Positions 13,760 through 14,896 of a stretch of DNA of 14,896 bases are shown piece after piece. Position 1 is the first letter of the stretch. Each line of letters starts with the position of its first letter. Below the pieces are notes generated by a model. That model ran no database searches. It was not told the DNA's origin and saw only the letters and a list, made by a program, of their open reading frames with translations. Source of the stretch: Porticoccaceae bacterium (GTDB lineage Bacteria > Pseudomonadota > Gammaproteobacteria > Pseudomonadales > Porticoccaceae); assembly GCA_023229065.1 (NCBI GenBank), contig JALNZZ010000041.1, positions 1 to 14,896 on the forward strand, read 5' to 3'. The position numbers were made by a program, and so were the translations under genes.

Positions 13760-14896
13760 TCAGTCCGCTTCCTGGTGTTGGCGGAGCTGATCGCGCTCTC
13801 GCTGGGTACCGGTGTATTTGGTCTGCAGCTTGTCGAGGGCCGTGCGCAGGGCATCGATGTGATCGGCACCACTGGCTTCCGCTTGCGCCAGTTTGTCGCG
13901 CGCTTTGGCAATGCGCTGTTCGAGAGACTCCAGCGTAGCGTCGAGTTTTTGCTCGGGAGTCATGGCGGCGAGGGCATCGGCGCGCGCCTGGGCGCGGGCG
14001 ATGGCAGCGGTGGCGGCATCCATTTCTGGTGCAGCTGGGTCCGCTGGCGAAGTCGGGTCGGCCTGGGAGCTGTTCGCAGGGTTGTCGGCGAGATCGGCTA
14101 ATTCCTGTTCGACACTGCGCAGTTTGTCCTTTTGCTTCGCGAGGCCAGCTTGCAGCGCCAGAGCGGTTTTCTCATCGCTGGCCTCAGCAATTTTCTGCTC
14201 GGTGGTAGCAATGCGCTTGCGGATAGTGGCGAGGCTGGCCTCCAGCTTTTCACGGGGAGACTGCTGAAGCTTGGCGATAATGTCAGTGCCACTGCTGTCG
14301 GCGAGTTTGCGCTCGGCTTCCGCCAGCTTCAGGCGCGCTGCCTCGGCGCGGGCGCGCAGTTTGTCCAGCTGTTCTGCATCGAGTCCCTGGGCTTCGCCGT
14401 CGGTGAGGGCGGTCTGTGCCAGGGCCAGACGGTTGCGAGCCGCTTCAAGTCCGCGCTCCAGCTTGGCCCGCTGCTGCTCGGGCGAGGCCTGGCGGGCAGC
14501 GGCCTTGGCCATGGCGGCCTTGATCAAATCCTCAGCGCTGTTGTTGGCTGTCGGCGCGGTACCGGCACCAGCTGCCTCGGCCACCTTTTGCTGAGCCTGT
14601 TCGGCAGCCAGCCGACGGGCCTCGCGTTTGGCGGCTTTCTCTGCCTCGGCTTTTTCCAGGCGCGCCTGGTGAAATTCAAAGCGCTGGCGGGCGTGATCGG
14701 CCTTTTGTCTTTCTGCCTCCTGCTTGCGGATCTCGCTCTTGGCACCCCGATAATACTGGACCAGCGGAATGTTGCTGGGGCAGACATAGGCGCAGGCGCC
14801 GCACTCAATACAGTCGAACAGGTTGTGGGCTTCGAGGCGCTCGACATTCTGTGCCTGAGCGTACCAGTAGAGCTGCTGGGGCAGCAGCGAAGCCGG
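13760..14896 (-). CDS. rnfC: RnfC, N-terminal part cut by window edge, long repeat-rich tail
   Basis: The 378 visible residues are the C-terminal part of the soluble RnfC subunit, which carries NADH/FMN-binding and two [4Fe-4S] clusters at the cytoplasmic face. Only the second ferredoxin motif is inside the window: CIECGACAYVCP (Cys 29, 32, 35 and 39 of the visible part), with the typical LYWYAQ before it and SNIPLVQYYR after it. Then comes an Ala/Glu/Lys/Gln-rich helical extension of about 320 residues. It includes three roughly 60-residue repeats, each opening with SPEQQ, SPREK or TPEQK and rich in heptad-like Leu/Ala. In-frame GTG at 14584 is internal, not a start. The gene's 5' end lies beyond the right edge. 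Confidence 0.94.
   Translation of the reverse strand, partial: PASLLPQQLYWYAQAQNVERLEAHNLFDCIECGACAYVCPSNIPLVQYYRGAKSEIRKQEAERQKADHARQRFEFHQARLEKAEAEKAAKREARRLAAEQAQQKVAEAAGAGTAPTANNSAEDLIKAAMAKAAARQASPEQQRAKLERGLEAARNRLALAQTALTDGEAQGLDAEQLDKLRARAEAARLKLAEAERKLADSSGTDIIAKLQQSPREKLEASLATIRKRIATTEQKIAEASDEKTALALQAGLAKQKDKLRSVEQELADLADNPANSSQADPTSPADPAAPEMDAATAAIARAQARADALAAMTPEQKLDATLESLEQRIAKARDKLAQAEASGADHIDALRTALDKLQTKYTGTQRERDQLRQHQEAD

Overview
The window looks like the chromosome of a gammaproteobacterium, probably a marine or other environmental lineage. The reasons are the rnfC-D-G-E gene order, the classical TolQ/TolR sequences, and a Pho-box promoter with E. coli-like geometry. The exact taxon cannot be read from the sequence.

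Layout: (1) 1-1234 is the transposase-proximal end of an IS4-family insertion sequence that continues beyond the left edge. (2) 1258-8882 is one minus-strand gene block, read right to left: an outer-membrane TonB-dependent receptor, a two-domain beta-propeller phytase lipoprotein, a TolQ/ExbB-like and a TolR/ExbD-like motor pair, a TonB with a TolA-like coiled-coil middle, and a secreted calcineurin-like metallophosphoesterase. (3) 8883-9255 is an intergenic region. It holds a near-consensus PhoB box in front of the receptor and a cluster of degenerate repeats that may be a decayed IS end. (4) 9256-11230 is a plus-strand two-gene unit: a membrane protein with a degenerate GGDEF domain (AGDRF) but an intact c-di-GMP I-site, overlapping an AraC-family regulator. 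(5) 11257-14896 is a minus-strand rnfC(partial)-rnfD-rnfG-rnfE block with tightly packed or overlapping genes, encoding part of the Rnf ion-translocating ferredoxin:NAD+ oxidoreductase.

The centre of interest is block 2. The gene content, order, tight spacing and Pho box together suggest a self-contained, phosphate-starvation-induced phytate (or phosphorylated inositol / metal-phytate) scavenging island. In this model phytase on the outer-membrane or periplasmic side releases phosphate, the receptor imports phytate or its metal complex or breakdown products, a dedicated TolQR-TonB motor energises the receptor, and a secreted metallophosphoesterase may finish the job. The receptor/phytase pairing is known in proteobacteria. 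The co-transcribed private motor and the phosphoesterase make this version unusual. Function is inferred, not shown.
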